A stretch of DNA of 64,000 nucleotides from Enoplolaimus lenunculus (GCA_030248215.1 JASANG010004039.1:1-64000), one strand, 5' to 3'; shown: positions 37,210 to 57,874, counted from the stretch's first letter. The notes: generated by a model not told the origin, from the letters alone. Made by a program: numbers and translations.

Positions 37210-40200
37210 CTACGATTCTTCGTCTTCAGCTAGTGGATTATAAATGCGTCCGAGAATCACTTTGTCTTTGAACAATTTAAACAACATCAAATAATTGGCA
37301 AACATCAACAGCACAAGCGTCACAACGTGTTGCCATTCGGACGAATGAACCAGCATTAAAAATTGAATCAAAATCAAACAGCCGTCGGCGATGCATAATG
37401 TGTTCAGGATATATATCGGATCCGCGAACCACCACTAAACATCAAAAAAGTAAAATAACAATTAACTTCTACTCACATACAGCAAGTCATGAGCACCGTA
37501 GTGCAAGCTGTGTACGCACAAGTATGCACAATGCGCATCGTTTAACAAGAAAGCCCATTCGGACTCGAACGTCAACCTCCTATAGCTGAGCTGTGATGAT
37601 ACAAGCAGTAATGAAAATTTGTTTGTAAACCCACTTTTAAGCCATGCGAGGGCCGCCAGTAGCCAGAGGGCGGCCTCAGACTCTACCCAGGAAAAATTTT
37701 GCCACTTCCCCCCCTCTGGAAGAGTTACAATCTCACTTATGAGTCCTGCGGAACCCTTCTATGCCGCTAAGTATGTCGAACTGGCTTCACTTCTAATTAG
37801 CCGAAAACTGGCCCTTATTTCGCCGAAAATATAATTTTCGTGATTATTTCTTCAACCATGACGCAAATCGACATCCAGTTCCGGTCGGTTACTTCGAGTT
37901 GCACTCGGACGATTCTTAAAATATTACAGAAGCCTTACATAAAATTTGGAATGATCATAATTGCCCGGTTCCGCGGCGACAGTTGTACCCTGACCACGAT
38001 AAAGAGATCGGCCGTACTTCACAACGGCACCGTCTGTCCACAAATTATGCTCTGACCATCTGAAACAACGAACAAACAAAGAAACAAACAAACAAACAAA
38101 ATAAACAAACAATAATAAAACTTATCAAACACTATACGACATACCTGCGCTAAGTCTGCAGCATATAAAAGTGCCACGTGCACGTCCCAAACTAAACATT
38201 ATACTCAGAACAGCAAAAATTAGTTGGACAAAACCAAACGTTACACCAATCATAATGCAACAAAAACCTATTTTAACTTTTACATATTCTTTGATAAAGT
38301 TTAAACAACGCATATTTAACTGTAGATCAGACGGTCCTACCTGAGAAAATTATTATTTACGACGATCAGGTTTCGGGCTAGAATAAACACAACTAGGGTA
38401 CACACATATCTAAGTCGTAGCCCAAGTCATAATTTAGCCCAATTTCGAATTGGGCTGGTCCAGTCCTTAATTACGACTTGGGCTATCCCACGGCGTAATT
38501 CTTTCTATGCAACAAGTGCACGCCTTGTGATTGGTTACTACCTTAATACCATACTCAAATACGATTGGCTGTTGCGAATACTCTTTTTTGATTGGCAAAA
38601 TAATCGCCACTTGTTACCTACCAAACAGGTTGTTTTACTGAGTAAGGAAAATCAAGCAGGATTACAACTATCAAGCAACCAATCAGTAAACGCACAGTGT
38701 TATCAGACGTGATTTTCCGCGTTGGACTAGCCCAATGCGTAATTGGACTGAAGTACGATTTGCGCTACGACATATACATAGTTGTTCGTTCAGGACCTGA
38801 TCTATTATACCCAAACAACACCATTATAAAAAATTTAAACATCAATTTAAACGAACGCATACGTCTGATATGGCATATGAATAGCGTGAGGCAAGCGAAC
38901 ATTTTCCATTTTGTGCCATGAGCCCAAATGAGCAGCGGCGCGATGCAACAAATCACAGTACGAAACTTGAAATTCGTGCGTCATATGCAGTAGAAATGAC
39001 GTCAAAAATACAACAATGCATAGTTCGCCGACCCAGTAATAGTCGACGTGAACTGCGCTCTGAAAACAAAATGTTATGTATTTTTGCAAAATATGGTTCA
39101 ATAATTCGGTGTGGCGCCCTTCGACAAACCATTTGTTCTGAGGATGCAGGTATCACTGGCGGTTCCAGGATCTATTTCGTGGGGTGGGCGGACTTTTAAA
39201 TTTTTGGTAAGCCGTTCAAAGAAGATTGATGCACTTTGCTCAACAATTAAACTGTTTGTAAACAAAATTTTAACGCCGAAAAACTGCCCCCCTCTTTTCC
39301 CTGTGACCACTCTATAAGTTGTTGGGTTTCTGGCCTGGGTGGATACAGAAACACATGGATAACTGCGCCTGAGTGAACCTACTTTCAGCAGGGGAGCCGG
39401 CTGTGAGCTGTTTATTCGAGTCCAGCAATCACCAAATATAACCTTCAACTCACGTTCACAGCGACCAGCAATACTGGTTGTTTATTAACGCACTAACACA
39501 AATTGTACGATAATGACACAGTAATAATGATAATAACGGTCCAGCTACGGTATTCTGGGGAACCGAATCAGCTGGGGAAAAACGGGAATGACTGCCCGAA
39601 TTTATTTGATAAGGCCGACGCCGAAATTATTGGTAACGCCGCTATCCGCGGACTTTTAACCCAATAGATACTTAAGCGCTAGGGCGCTGATTACATTGCG
39701 ATTAAGTATTATCGTACGCGATAAACCTGAATGCAATTGGGTTAAAACCATATGTAGCCGTTGAGCCTGGCGCGCGGGTCTTGCCCTATGACAGGCTAAG
39801 CGGCTACGACAATACTTTGGATATGAGAATTTAGGGACCATAAAGTAACCATAGTTTTCTTAGACTGGGCCTTCTTTGCCAAAATAATTTTTATATTATC
39901 AGGTACAGAATTCTTTGAACCGCCTAGATGTTGATTTGCTTTAAATTCTGACTGGCCATTAGCGAGATATTAGCGTTTAGAGTCGTTGCTTGAAACTTGT
40001 TAAAAATCAACTTGAAATACGGCGTAAAAGTACACGGGAAAAAGTAACCGAGGCTGGACCGCGGGGTGTGGTCCGAGCCCGGTTACCGGCAGCGCTAAAC
40101 ATAAAAAGAACGATTGAAAACCATTTGAAAACTATTTGAATTTCAAATTAAGCCCGTTGGTTGCGGTTCACGGTCAATGTCCTCTAGTTGGTAAACATCA

Positions 40201-41245
40201 TATCGGGTTTCGCACCCTCGTACAACTGACGCGAAAACATTGTACAACTACACCGCGATTTTATCAGAATAAACTTTGTGCTGTGAATTAAACGTATACT
40301 GGCCGCCAATAAGTAGTTTGATATTTGCAGCTGTTGATTGCATGTAATAACATTGATATAAACACAGACACATTGGGCTGAGGATGACTGTTAGAAAGCG
40401 TTTAACTGCGCTACAAATAAATTGAAAATAGCGGCTGTTAGGGCAGAGGCGAAAGCGCGTTGAGCGCTACATGAGACGAGCACAGCGCACAATGCGCTAC
40501 AGTAATCGCAACGCGGGAAGGGGGGTTTCAGTACTGTTTTCAGGTTGTTGTTGTACGGGTGGTTTAGGGAGGCCCGAGGGCTTCCAGGAGCTTGAGGGCC
40601 GGGTTTTAGCGCGCCGGCGGATATTCCTCGGCGTAGAGGGCCGGGAAATATCCGACACGCTCCTGCCAGGTATATACCCTGCACTGGCCTCCAAAGATTC
40701 ACTTAGTAGTGGTTATACATCAGCTTGCTCAGTTCAATGATCGCTTTTGTTTATTAACACTGTACTTCTAAGAGCCGATATGTAGTCTGTGTTAATCAAT
40801 GTTATGTTTGTGCACACAGCCGATGCACTGAATTCTAGTTTCTTAACGAAGACTAAATCAAAAGTTTGACTAAAAATTAATTTATAGCAATCAATAATTT
40901 CCCAACAATCAATATAACTGTGAAAAAATGACAGCTCAGAATGAGATTTAAAGCAAAATCAGTCCAATGGTTAAAGACCATTGAATAATAGACTCTAGCG
41001 AATCATCACAGCTGTCAACCGTACTTCAGTATTTGAATCAGAAAACACAGTTGGGCTGTTCTTGTATACTTACCTTCACAGGTACGTATATAAGCTTAGC
41101 TTTAGGCTTAGGAAAAGGCATAAACTACATGTATCTGAGCTCAAGCCAACGTATACGTGTTAAACGTAAATGTGGGGAAGTATAGCCCACTACAGTACAA
41201 TCATAACAACAACCAACAACAACAACAACCAACAACAACAACAGC

Positions 41246-41288
<43 letters not shown>

Positions 41289-44200
41289 GCAGCAGCAGCA
41301 GCACACGTAGCGAATGTAGAAACAAAAAAAACAAATACGCAACAAAACAACACTTACCGGACTAAAACATGTCGGTATAAAAATCGCATAATACGATGAA
41401 CAAAGCGCTGAAAAAACACCGTGGCGCAGTTTGAGCCAAAAATCCATATTTAAAATGTTAACTTCTTCTCGAATACGCACGGGGGACACTGAGCACGCGT
41501 GTTTGGTGGCTGGGTCAATATTGAACGCAACTGATTGGATCCAATCCGAGAGACGTTTAACTGCAGTCCGAAACGACGGCGCCGACAGAATGTACGCGAG
41601 TTCACGTTGGAAAAACAGACAGTAGAAGAAACTTCTGTAAAAATGAACATCAATGTTACGGAACACCTACGATACGCCATTTGAGCATAGTCCCAGGTAA
41701 TTTTTAAGCTTAAATTATTTGAATGTAAACAAAAGATAAAACAATTTTTTCAATTTGCCAATACCTTAACGCTTCGCAATGTATGCAAAACGGCCAGATA
41801 AACTTTCTAGACTAAAACCTGAGGAGAGGCGGTCAAGCAGGCTCAGCCCCACGTAGATAAACTTTCCCTCCAAGCAAACATCTTTCAACCTTACTTGTAA
41901 GTCATCTAAAATTCTTACATGCCCTCTTTGAAACTCCTCCAGAATGTTACAAGCCTGTTACCTCCAGACTCCTGTAAACCCTTCATGCATTCTAACACAA
42001 AACTTACGGATAAACAAGATAAATAAGCGTACGAATCGGATAAATGATGACAACTTGAATCAAACTAAACAAAAACGACGTCATTACTGCTCCGAGCATT
42101 GGCGATTTGAGCACCCATTCAACAACTTTGACATAAAAAGGCGGCTCAACTTCAAGCGACAACGCGCTAATTGTCAACTGAAAGTAGCGACAGCACAAAA
42201 CAATCCATATTAACAAAGCTGGACTGTTCACGACACATAAGTTGGCATATATTACGCTACTTAAGGAATGTGGATCACTAAGTGTTATCAGTAACCAAGT
42301 TAGCAAAATAAGTGGTTTATCGGAAACAAGCAAAGATTGTAAATAACGCAACCACATTGATTCGCGCATCCTCATTTAATGTAAACAAAAATCAAATAAA
42401 CTAATTATATAATTCGGTGTACCGCATTGTTTTAAGCGGTTGGTGTGGCAAATATTATATCCACTTCGACTGGAATGTATAACTACAGACGTGAATAAAA
42501 CACTGCACTATTCACTGCTGCTTGCATTTAACCCATATTATTCTGAATTATAATTCTGTGCAAAAACCAAGTTATTTTATAAACATTCCGACTTGTAAAA
42601 CACCCTTGAATAGTTTTTAACCAATTATTCTTTTGCTACGAAAATGCACACTGTCCACTATACTACACACTAGGATATATCCCAATTTTCAAATGACAGA
42701 TTAAAAATTTTACATGAAAAAGAAAAAATAAATGTTGGAACCAATAGCACTCAAATACGGAATCAATACAAGATCTATATCACATATTAGTCAACGTATT
42801 ACATCTATATTGAATATTAGTCAACTTATCTCAATTTCTTTGATGATACGTTCTATTAATACGTCCGATACATAAGCCAACCTGGCATTTATCACATTGG
42901 GTAATGCACTTTGTCGTGCATATTTTCCCGAACGCCGTCTTTGTTTTTTGCTTTTAGTATAGAGCAAACAACGTCATATATTGTCAAAGCGAGCATATTA
43001 CGACTCCATTATGTCAAAAACAGCTAATCGACAATATTAGTATTCCGAGAAAATCGAAAAAACCCGTGCCATTGATTATAATATTAATATGCATTCATTT
43101 TTTGTACAAAAATAGTAGCGCAGCACTTTATTACGAAAATTCAATTACTCTGCAAATACTTCCTTTTTCCATGGATTTATGCCGTATAGGTGTTTTTTCC
43201 ACATGCCGGTACTCCAACCGTCATATGGAAAAAACAAGCACCTGAGAGCGCTTAAGTGTGTTTTCCATATCACGAATTAACTAATAATGCGATCAAATTA
43301 CACCGGAAACACTCATATGAAGCGTTATATAAGGACAGTACTTCAGTCCTCTTGATCAGATTCGTCATTATTCGGTTCCGCCAAACAATCGACAACTTTT
43401 GGATGAGATGGCAGGCTCTCGTAGTATGCAGAATATTTGGCGGGTACTGTCCCATCTCTGATTAAAGCCAAAAGATCGTTCTTCTTCGACGATGAAATTG
43501 GTAAAGGCTGAGTGAATGCCGGCTGAAGTGTAGCGTCTAAAATACTAACAGCGGATCGCCGCTCTTTTTAAGATCGAATGCGCACCTCCTGAAATCCTTC
43601 GTCATTGAAGTCTGACTTGAAGAAGAAAGATTCAGGGTACGATTTGTGGTACCGGAGGCACTTCACTTCTTTCCAGTTTAGGTGCTGACCACTAACACTG
43701 ACGTTGCGATTGCTGATTGTGGTTGATGGTAGCAGATGAAAGTCCAGCACTTCATCTTGCCGTAAGCACTTGACAATGAACGGATTCTTTCGGCGTGCGG
43801 CAAGAATGATATTCTCCACATCTCAGGCTCGTAGACCTCTTGGTGAGTTTTGGCAAACTCAATCATAGAATGCATGGTGTCAACCTCCATATACGTATGT
43901 CCTGGCTCGAGAAATTTGTAGTCTAGTATTTCGAGCGACTTGCTAGCGACTGGAGGTATGCAACCAAGCAGCTACTTATTTCATTGTTACCCCTCTTTGC
44001 TAAACATTCGTCCCACAGAGGGCAAAAACCATTGGTAAGAAGCTGCTGTTCATAAATTGTTAAATTATACACAGCGAGCTTCCGACGATAGTACATGGTG
44101 CTGACTTGGTTGCAGGGTTTGTACAAGACGGACTCTAAATCAAACGTGACGCTTTGGAAAGTGACATGTGTTTGACTCCGCTACTTGACAAACCTTTTCT

Positions 44201-46452
44201 CCATCATACCGTCCTTTTTCCTCTGAATGTGTGGGTTATAGACATCCGAGTCGTACTTAGCCAGGCCCCCATCCACCATGTGCAATCGTTTTGTACATGT
44301 CAAACACTGATCTTTCCTTGGCTGGAAAAAACTAATGTTGGGTACTCAGACTTTATAATGTTCACATACACCTGTTGTCCAACCGGTTTAACACCTTCCC
44401 GTAGTTTAGCTGCTTCAACATAGAGATCGTACATTTTCTTCTTGTTTAACCCAGGATGAAGGTATCTGCGCTGCCGCTTTTTTACGCGAACGTAGTGCGG
44501 CATCAGCATCGGAAACGAACCAATTATCCGAAGTACTTGAATGAGCAATACACGGTCACCCTACACTTTTTGTCGCTGTGCTACATCTTGCCAGAACACT
44601 TGTGCTGCGTGACATCGAATATTTAGCTGCGGCAACACGCTTTCGTTATTGGAGGCGGCACATTTAGGACGCGGACTTTGAATAATACGCTTCTGCCTCT
44701 GCGGCCACCGGCTTAGATTTGTACACGGAGCAACTTTGTGACAGTTTGATGCAGCTGTAGCAACAGCGTTGTCCATCCAGCACGCAACTACTAATCCCCT
44801 TCCGTCACAGCTTCGTTGGGCATAATATCCACGATCTTGGTTTTTCAATACTTATATCCAATATGCCTACTTCACGTGGTATTCTGTTCTGTTATTGTAC
44901 CCGTTGAACCATATCCTCCGTTTTTTAACTCTTCAATCAAGGTCGTTCCTTTAAACAGGTTGTCGTGGTAAAACAGCTCAAGATTTTGAATTTCATTAGC
45001 AAGACTGTGAACTAGGTGCACCATGGTCGCGCCCACTTTTCCAAACCTTGCTTCGTAATCAGATTTTCTTGTGAAGGTTTTCCTTGGCAGAATTCGAACG
45101 TGAGAAAATATATAACCCTGTCGACGATTGAGGCACCACCCTTTATGTCCAAATCTAATCGGCTTGAAGCGTAAAAAATTGTTACACCCATGGCAACCAA
45201 AATATTCTATCATGGTTACTGCCGTACGACAATGCTAACACCGCAAACTAGTCCATATTTTTACTTGTATCGCCGTTCATCGTCTGAAGGCACCACGACA
45301 CACAAGTAGCGTAGCGCCACTCGAATAATTGCGGTTTGTAATTACGAACTTAGAATGATTCGAAAAGGTACATGCCAAAAGATTACTCACTTTTTTAAGA
45401 AAGCACCAAGTAACACGCCGTCCCAACACAAGGCCAACACACGACAACAGATATGGGTTGATAAGATGAATTTTCTGAAATAACATAATCCATCATGAAT
45501 GCCAGTTATAAAACATAATAAAATAAACAATAAACATAAATAAAGAAAAATAACACTATAAAAACAAATAAAACAGCTGCGAATGAAGCTTGCAGCCACG
45601 AATAGTTACTATTTACTGAATCTAATTTCTAACTTGCACATACTACGTACGGATATACATTAACCAATCTTCAATTAAGTCGTTACACACCCAAGCCAAC
45701 CATTGAAAAACCAAATGCAAAACTTACGTACCACAGAATAGTAACAGTTATAATTCGGCAGCCACCACATACACTTATAAATATTGATATATTGCAAAAA
45801 CAACGCCAGAACTGAATACAAAAATAGGGTGCATTCGAAAAACAATTCGCCTTGTGGCGATGGTAAATCAGGAAAGTCAGGATGCACTGGCATCGCAGTT
45901 GGTACAAGCTCGTCATCGCCGCCGCCACCGCCGCCGCAGCCACCTGAAGCGTTCGCAGGACTCGATCTGAAAATATACGCATTTCAAGCTCGACAACACA
46001 CCAGTATGGATTCGCTTATAGATCTGTCAACCGATTGTTTCACCAGTAATCGACAGTTTTCGTCAGTATCAGTGATATGGGGGCATTGCAGAAAAAAAAT
46101 TACGATTCTTTGTCGACAGTTTTTGCACTTAGAAATGAGCTGGAATGTTTCCAGGTTCACTTGCTGGTATCTAGCACTGCGTCCTAGAATAGAGTAAAAG
46201 CATAAGCTCTAGACTATTTTGTTTTGCTTGGCTTAGGCTTAAGCTTAGGAATATGCGTATTCGTACGCATACGCTTAGGAATATGCTTATAATACTGTTC
46301 GCGCCCCTGTTCTTTACATTGGGCCAATAAACTAACTTCGATTTTGAACTATCGTCATACGCTTGGCTTGAATGAACCGCTGAGCTTGAACCTCCGCCGC
46401 CGCCACGCGAACCAGAAACTTTTGCAGCGTGTTTTCGCCCAAACGATGGCAT
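37210..46452 (-). CDS. TMEM39: TMEM39 family multi-pass ER membrane protein
   Basis: Eight phase-consistent exons, 5' to 3' on the minus strand: 46337-46452, 45732-45966, 45391-45474, 42008-42177, 41358-41634, 38863-39059, 37939-38059, 37210-37434. They give 474 residues, close to vertebrate TMEM39A (about 488). The N-terminus is Gly/Ser-rich. Family landmarks are GELFFECTLFLYSVLALFLQ followed by YINIYK, FSALCSSYYAIFIPTCF, CDLLHRAAAHLGSWHKME, SLYRG, and a C-terminal pair of hydrophobic helices ending FKLFKDKVILGR. TMEM39A is an ER protein linked to PI4P transport, autophagy and collagen secretion; function here is inferred. The exon at 42008-42177 is the least conserved but fits in phase. Intron 3 (3.2 kb) holds decayed transposase genes, intron 1 a MITE and intron 5 GC-rich insertions. 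I cannot choose between the A and B paralogues; a single ancestral gene is likely. Confidence 0.92.
39100..40760. other. Unclassified GC-richer inserts in TMEM39 intron 5
   Basis: Near 39158 ACTGGCGGTTCCAGGATCTA resembles a hAT-type end. From 39319 (TGTTGGGTTTCTGGCC) to about 40200, and at 40440-40740 (AGGCGAAAGCGCGTTGAGCG), GC content rises above the background. No protein family is recognisable. An LTR or other retroelement fragment is possible but unproven. Confidence 0.35.
41205..41303. repeat. (CAA/CAG)n tract in TMEM39 intron 5
   Basis: AACAACAACCAACAAC..., ending in CAGCAGCAGCAGCAGCACAC. It starts about 55 bp beyond the exon-5 donor and is noncoding in the model. Confidence 0.85.
43570..44548 (-). 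pseudogene. Decayed DDE-type transposase gene (unclassified family)
   Basis: Several minus-strand frames together show one protein family that I know from invertebrate transposon proteins but cannot name. First comes RRYLHPGLNKKKMYDLY followed by KLREGVKPVGQQVY. Then VTFDLESVLYKPCNQVSTMYY, with RKLAVYNLTIYE and AKRGNNEISSCL. Then FLEPGHTYMEVDTMHSMIEF, and finally the ARRKNPFIVKCL and FFFKSDFNDEGFQEV tail. Frames shift several times. The segment between SSCLVAYLQSL and FLEPGH, where relatives carry a GGQNRN-type acidic motif, is deleted, so it cannot be active. It lies directly after the piggyBac fragment in the same orientation, in TMEM39 intron 3. Confidence 0.6.
44562..45213 (-). pseudogene. 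Decayed piggyBac transposase fragment
   Basis: The minus-strand frame from 45213 reads MIEYFGCHGCNNFLRFKPIR, then FGHKGWCLN, YHDNLF and LIEELKNGGYGSTGTI, the central DDE region of piggyBac transposases. A second frame (below 44848) continues with DRGYYAQRSCDGRGLVVACW and MDN. A stop and a frame slip separate the two, and both protein ends are missing. It lies in TMEM39 intron 3, in host orientation. Relatives move by cut-and-paste into TTAA sites. I did not find intact terminal repeats. Confidence 0.75.
46190..46326. mobile_element. Family A MITE in TMEM39 intron 1
   Basis: AGAGTAAAAGCATAAGCTCTAG, GGCTTAGGCTTAAGC and the standard end CGCCCCTGTTCTTTACATTG. The right end lies about 10 bp from the exon-1 splice donor (46336). 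Confidence 0.7.
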
Positions 46453-46849
46453 GTTATTGTTTTACATTGTCCATTTAATAATTTATTTACTCATATGTTT
46501 TGTTAACTAAACACATCTGCTAAAAACGGTAAATATAGAATATCCATCTCTGAAACGGTCCAAACCGATTGTACAGTGTAACCTGTACAACCTTAATTGT
46601 GTATTCAACTGGAGTTTGAACAGCGAATTAAAAAAACAACATGAGCTGGATTCAATTGATTAATCTTCTGAACCGTAATTTTACTGTAAACTTCAGAAAT
46701 ATGACGCGTCGAGCTTTGATCGGGCTGACCGATAAATGTCTGAAATCCTGTTGGTACGTTTGCCGCTTATCTGAACAAAGCGTAAACCAATTTAAACACT
46801 TAAAAATGTAGTTGCTGATACTGCATTTTTTGTTAGCTGATATTTCCAA

Positions 46850-47640
46850 CCAAAAATGCATATAGCAAGTACACAAGGCACATTGTGGTCTTGTTCTATC
46901 AAAACTGTAGCAACACGTAGCCAACGTATAGCACAGGGGCTTCCCATTTTCCAAGATGGAAAACTTATGACCAGGAGTACAGCGCAGCCATTCCTGTATT
47001 ACGGCTAAAAATTTCGCTCGTTTCGTAGGAAAAATCACATCCATAATTTTGGCTGGGAAAAACTGTAAAATTCAGACGCCTGAACACTCTCGAGTTCGGT
47101 AGGGAAGGTTAGAGGTGTACTTAGGCGAAGTTCGGAAACCGGGAAAAGTTAAACGTATACGTTTTCTCCAGATCTGGTAAGGAAAGAACAGTATAAGTTT
47201 TCCCTGGTTAGGTATAAAAATCCTGAAGCGTAAGTTTTGTTTATAAAACGGGAAAAGTATAAAATTCAAACGCCTAAATTTTGCCAGCCAAAACTTGGCT
47301 TGTGCCTACCAAAATCGCGGAATTCTTAGCCGTCATACAGGAGTGGGCCAATGTTACTTTAACGGTTGTAACAGAAGATTAAGCGCATTCCTAAGCCTAA
47401 GAATGAGCTCATTCAAGCCTAAGCAAAAAAATTCAATGTAACCCAAACCAAACACCGATTTTCAACCACCCACAACCCACCAAAACACCCACCTAAGCGT
47501 TTAAATTATTCACTTTTCCCAAGCACACTTTATGTTTGTGATTTTTTCTACCAAACCAGCGAGTGGCTGCACTGCACTCATGGCCATAAGTTTTCCACCC
47601 TGGACAACTGGAAGTCCCTGTTCTATACATGGGCAAAGCA
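46850..47640. repeat. Inverted pair of a reading-frame-bearing repeat, one copy interrupted
   Basis: Minus-strand 47044-46900 encodes VIFPTKRAKFLAVIQEWL, then CTPGHKFSILENGKPL. The plus strand at 47288-47350 encodes WLVPTKIAEFLAVIQEW and at 47568-47625 EWLHCTHGHKFSTLDNW. Between the two plus-strand pieces lies a family B-like insert (GGCCAATGTTACTTTAACGG) flanked by GAGTGG on both sides. The protein is not recognised. It may be a transposon fragment. Confidence 0.45.
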
Positions 47641-48242
47641 TCTTAAACTTGGTTACGCAATGATGCAGGCGTTTCAGATTTTGAAACATGTGAGCTGTTC
47701 AGATCATGCGGCACTATAAAGCAGCACGATTTCAAGCAGGTGCAAATCGACAATTAGCCAGTTGTTCTGCACACACACTTCGACAGGCGAAGCATGTTTT
47801 GTGGGAGTTTAATATAGTAAACTTAAATGTTAGACTAATTTTTGTTTAGGTTTAGCTATAGGCTTATAATTTCGCTGAGTCTCTACAGGTTTAGGAATAT
47901 GCTTTATACACAGACCAACATATCACAGGCCAAAATTCTAGAACTTGGCTCATGCCATCAAGCACTCAATCTATCAGCTCTCTACTTTCGGCTAGTAACA
48001 TATACCAATATTGCAACAACAATTTACTCGGAGACAATCGCAAATCTTAATATAAAACCGTTTTCTGCAATATGCAAGCACCAGACCTATTGCTTGTCAA
48101 TTTTGCAAAATTATCACATGAATATTCTTTATTTGATTACGCCTAAGAATTGTCAAACAATGCGCAATGTGTATATGTATTGCAGCGTATACAGTTAGCA
48201 TTTCTTGCTTTTAGAATAAGTACTCAAGTTGGGAAAGGATTA

Positions 48243-48918
48243 ATGCGGGATTCACGTTATAAGCGGAGCACGCGGGACACGGTTTGTTCCATGTCGATTC
48301 GACGTTAGCGTTAAAATTCGGGCTCAAATATCGGGTCAACAGACAAAACTCGAATGTCATATGACATTAGCTTACAAACCACCGCTCTCAAATGTTCAAT
48401 GTGTACAAGAGTCGGTATGCCACATGATACGGTGGGACATTCATGCGAATATCATATATTCTAAAATTTCAACGAATATCATATGATATTCAGCGGAACA
48501 GTATAATCTTTATGTACTAATAAATGAATGGAAAGTTGGACAGCAGAGGCACAAATGTGCTTTAAATACCAAATACACACCTGTAAATCGTTTCCAAAAC
48601 AAAATCGCTTAGAGCCACAACTTCAGAATTCAAAAATACAAATTCCAAATTCTAGTATCACATGATATTCAACAGGACAATTTGGGTATGTTATCTCAAG
48701 TATGCGCACATTTGAAAACATATCATTGATATTCGCAGACAATGCCTCGAATATCATATGATATTGAAGAACAAAAGGTGATGCGCACATCATAATAACA
48801 GACAAGTGCGAATTTTTGAATACGATGTAGGGTATATAAGCAGACAAAATGTTACCCAATAGTCTAATAGGGGCAAAACGTGTCCCAGGCTGTCCCGGTT
48901 ATAACGTGAACCCCGCAT
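48243..48918. mobile_element. MITE with ATGCGGGATTCACGTTATAA ends
   Basis: The left end is mirrored by GGTTATAACGTGAACCCCGC at the right; a single related end occurs near 16090. The interior has many ATATCATATGATATT palindromes. Confidence 0.6.
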
Positions 48919-48973
48919 AAGTTTAAAGAATTATATAAGCTAAAATATTTAGCAAAGCTTTGTCCGAAACATC

Positions 48974-48979
48974 TTTAAT
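48974..48979 (-). terminator. Possible poly(A) signal of DDX42
   Basis: ATTAAA on the minus strand, about 210 bp after the DDX42 stop codon, between that stop and the MITE at 48243-48918. It is the common variant of AATAAA. Confidence 0.35.
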
Positions 48980-49189
48980 AAAAATATTGGTTACTCATTT
49001 GTTAGCAAAAATACAATCTCCGTGTTCTTCTTTTCAACCTATTTGTTAAATCTGCGTTATGTTAGCAATGTGCACCGCCACTAGCAAACGCAACCCACCA
49101 TACTCTGCTGCGCGAAATAGTTCTTGCGCAAATATTAACGAACGAGGAAACACTGAACTAAGCCAGATGTTTCGTCGACAAACTAATCA

Positions 49190-57130
<7,941 letters not shown>

Positions 57131-57411
57131 ACCTTAACACAATACCATATGCAACGCACACCAATATTGTATGCATTTCGCAGCAGCGTCCGTGCCGACT
57201 TAGAAACTCGACAATAAAAAGTAATTGGAGACGGGCTGTGAGAAGCAGTTGTGGAGTGTTCTCTAACTTAACGATCTGCATCTTGAGGATTCAAAACACC
57301 ATACGTATGGCTGCTTTTCAAGCAACTAAATTAAAAACGTCTGATGTTCCATCATTCCTGCGTAAACTGACACGGTTCAACCAAAACGCTAGTCTGAAGC
57401 TTGAAATGATT

Positions 57412-57741
57412 TTAATAACAAATGCTTATTGAATGTGCAACACGAAACGATACAACCGAATCAAGTAAGACCTCCCGTTTCACTATACGCTTTTGATCCA
57501 GCGCACAAGCAAAAATTAACGTTGTAAAATATACACAGAACGCTAACACCATTTGACCCAACAACCCCAGCCGCACAAAACAACCTGTTGTTGCCAAAAA
57601 TCCAGCACCCTCCATCTGCTGATAACTTCTCTGAGACATATTTGTACGCGAAACACCAGAAGAAAACTTAGAGTTGCGATTAGTAGAGCCAACTGCTGGT
57701 GCCTGATAACTAGAAGGTGGCGGATAAAACTGTCGCTGCAT
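57412..57741 (-). CDS. Small predicted membrane protein, unrecognised
   Basis: A 109-codon ORF with start context AACAATG. It has a Ser/Gln/Pro-rich N-terminus (MQRQFYPPPSSYQAPAVGST) and one hydrophobic stretch (LGLLGQMVLAFCVYFTTLIF) followed by ALDQKRIVKRE. The composition looks like a real single-pass or first-helix segment, but I recognise no family. The last 20 residues may be intron read-through, since a GT follows the GAG codon after KRIVKR. It lies upstream of DDX42 on the same strand, 281 bp before its ATG. It could be a separate gene, the first exon of one, or chance. Confidence 0.35.
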   Translation of the reverse strand: MQRQFYPPPSSYQAPAVGSTNRNSKFSSGVSRTNMSQRSYQQMEGAGFLATTGCFVRLGLLGQMVLAFCVYFTTLIFACALDQKRIVKREVLLDSVVSFRVAHSISICY

Positions 57742-57874
57742 TGTTCCAGCAGTTATATTTGGCCTTACGTAAGTTAAAATTTCAAGTTAACAAACTTTCA
57801 AAAAAATTTTGCCTAGTAAAATAATTTACAGCTACAATGAATGAAATGCCATTGCCAGATTTTCGAATGGCACT

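Noticed and set aside
41190-41357. Extension of TMEM39 exon 5 into a poly-Cys frame
   Set aside because: A GTAAGT donor at 41357 ends the exon in the correct phase for the next conserved exon. The poly-Cys is read-through of an intronic CAA/CAG tract.
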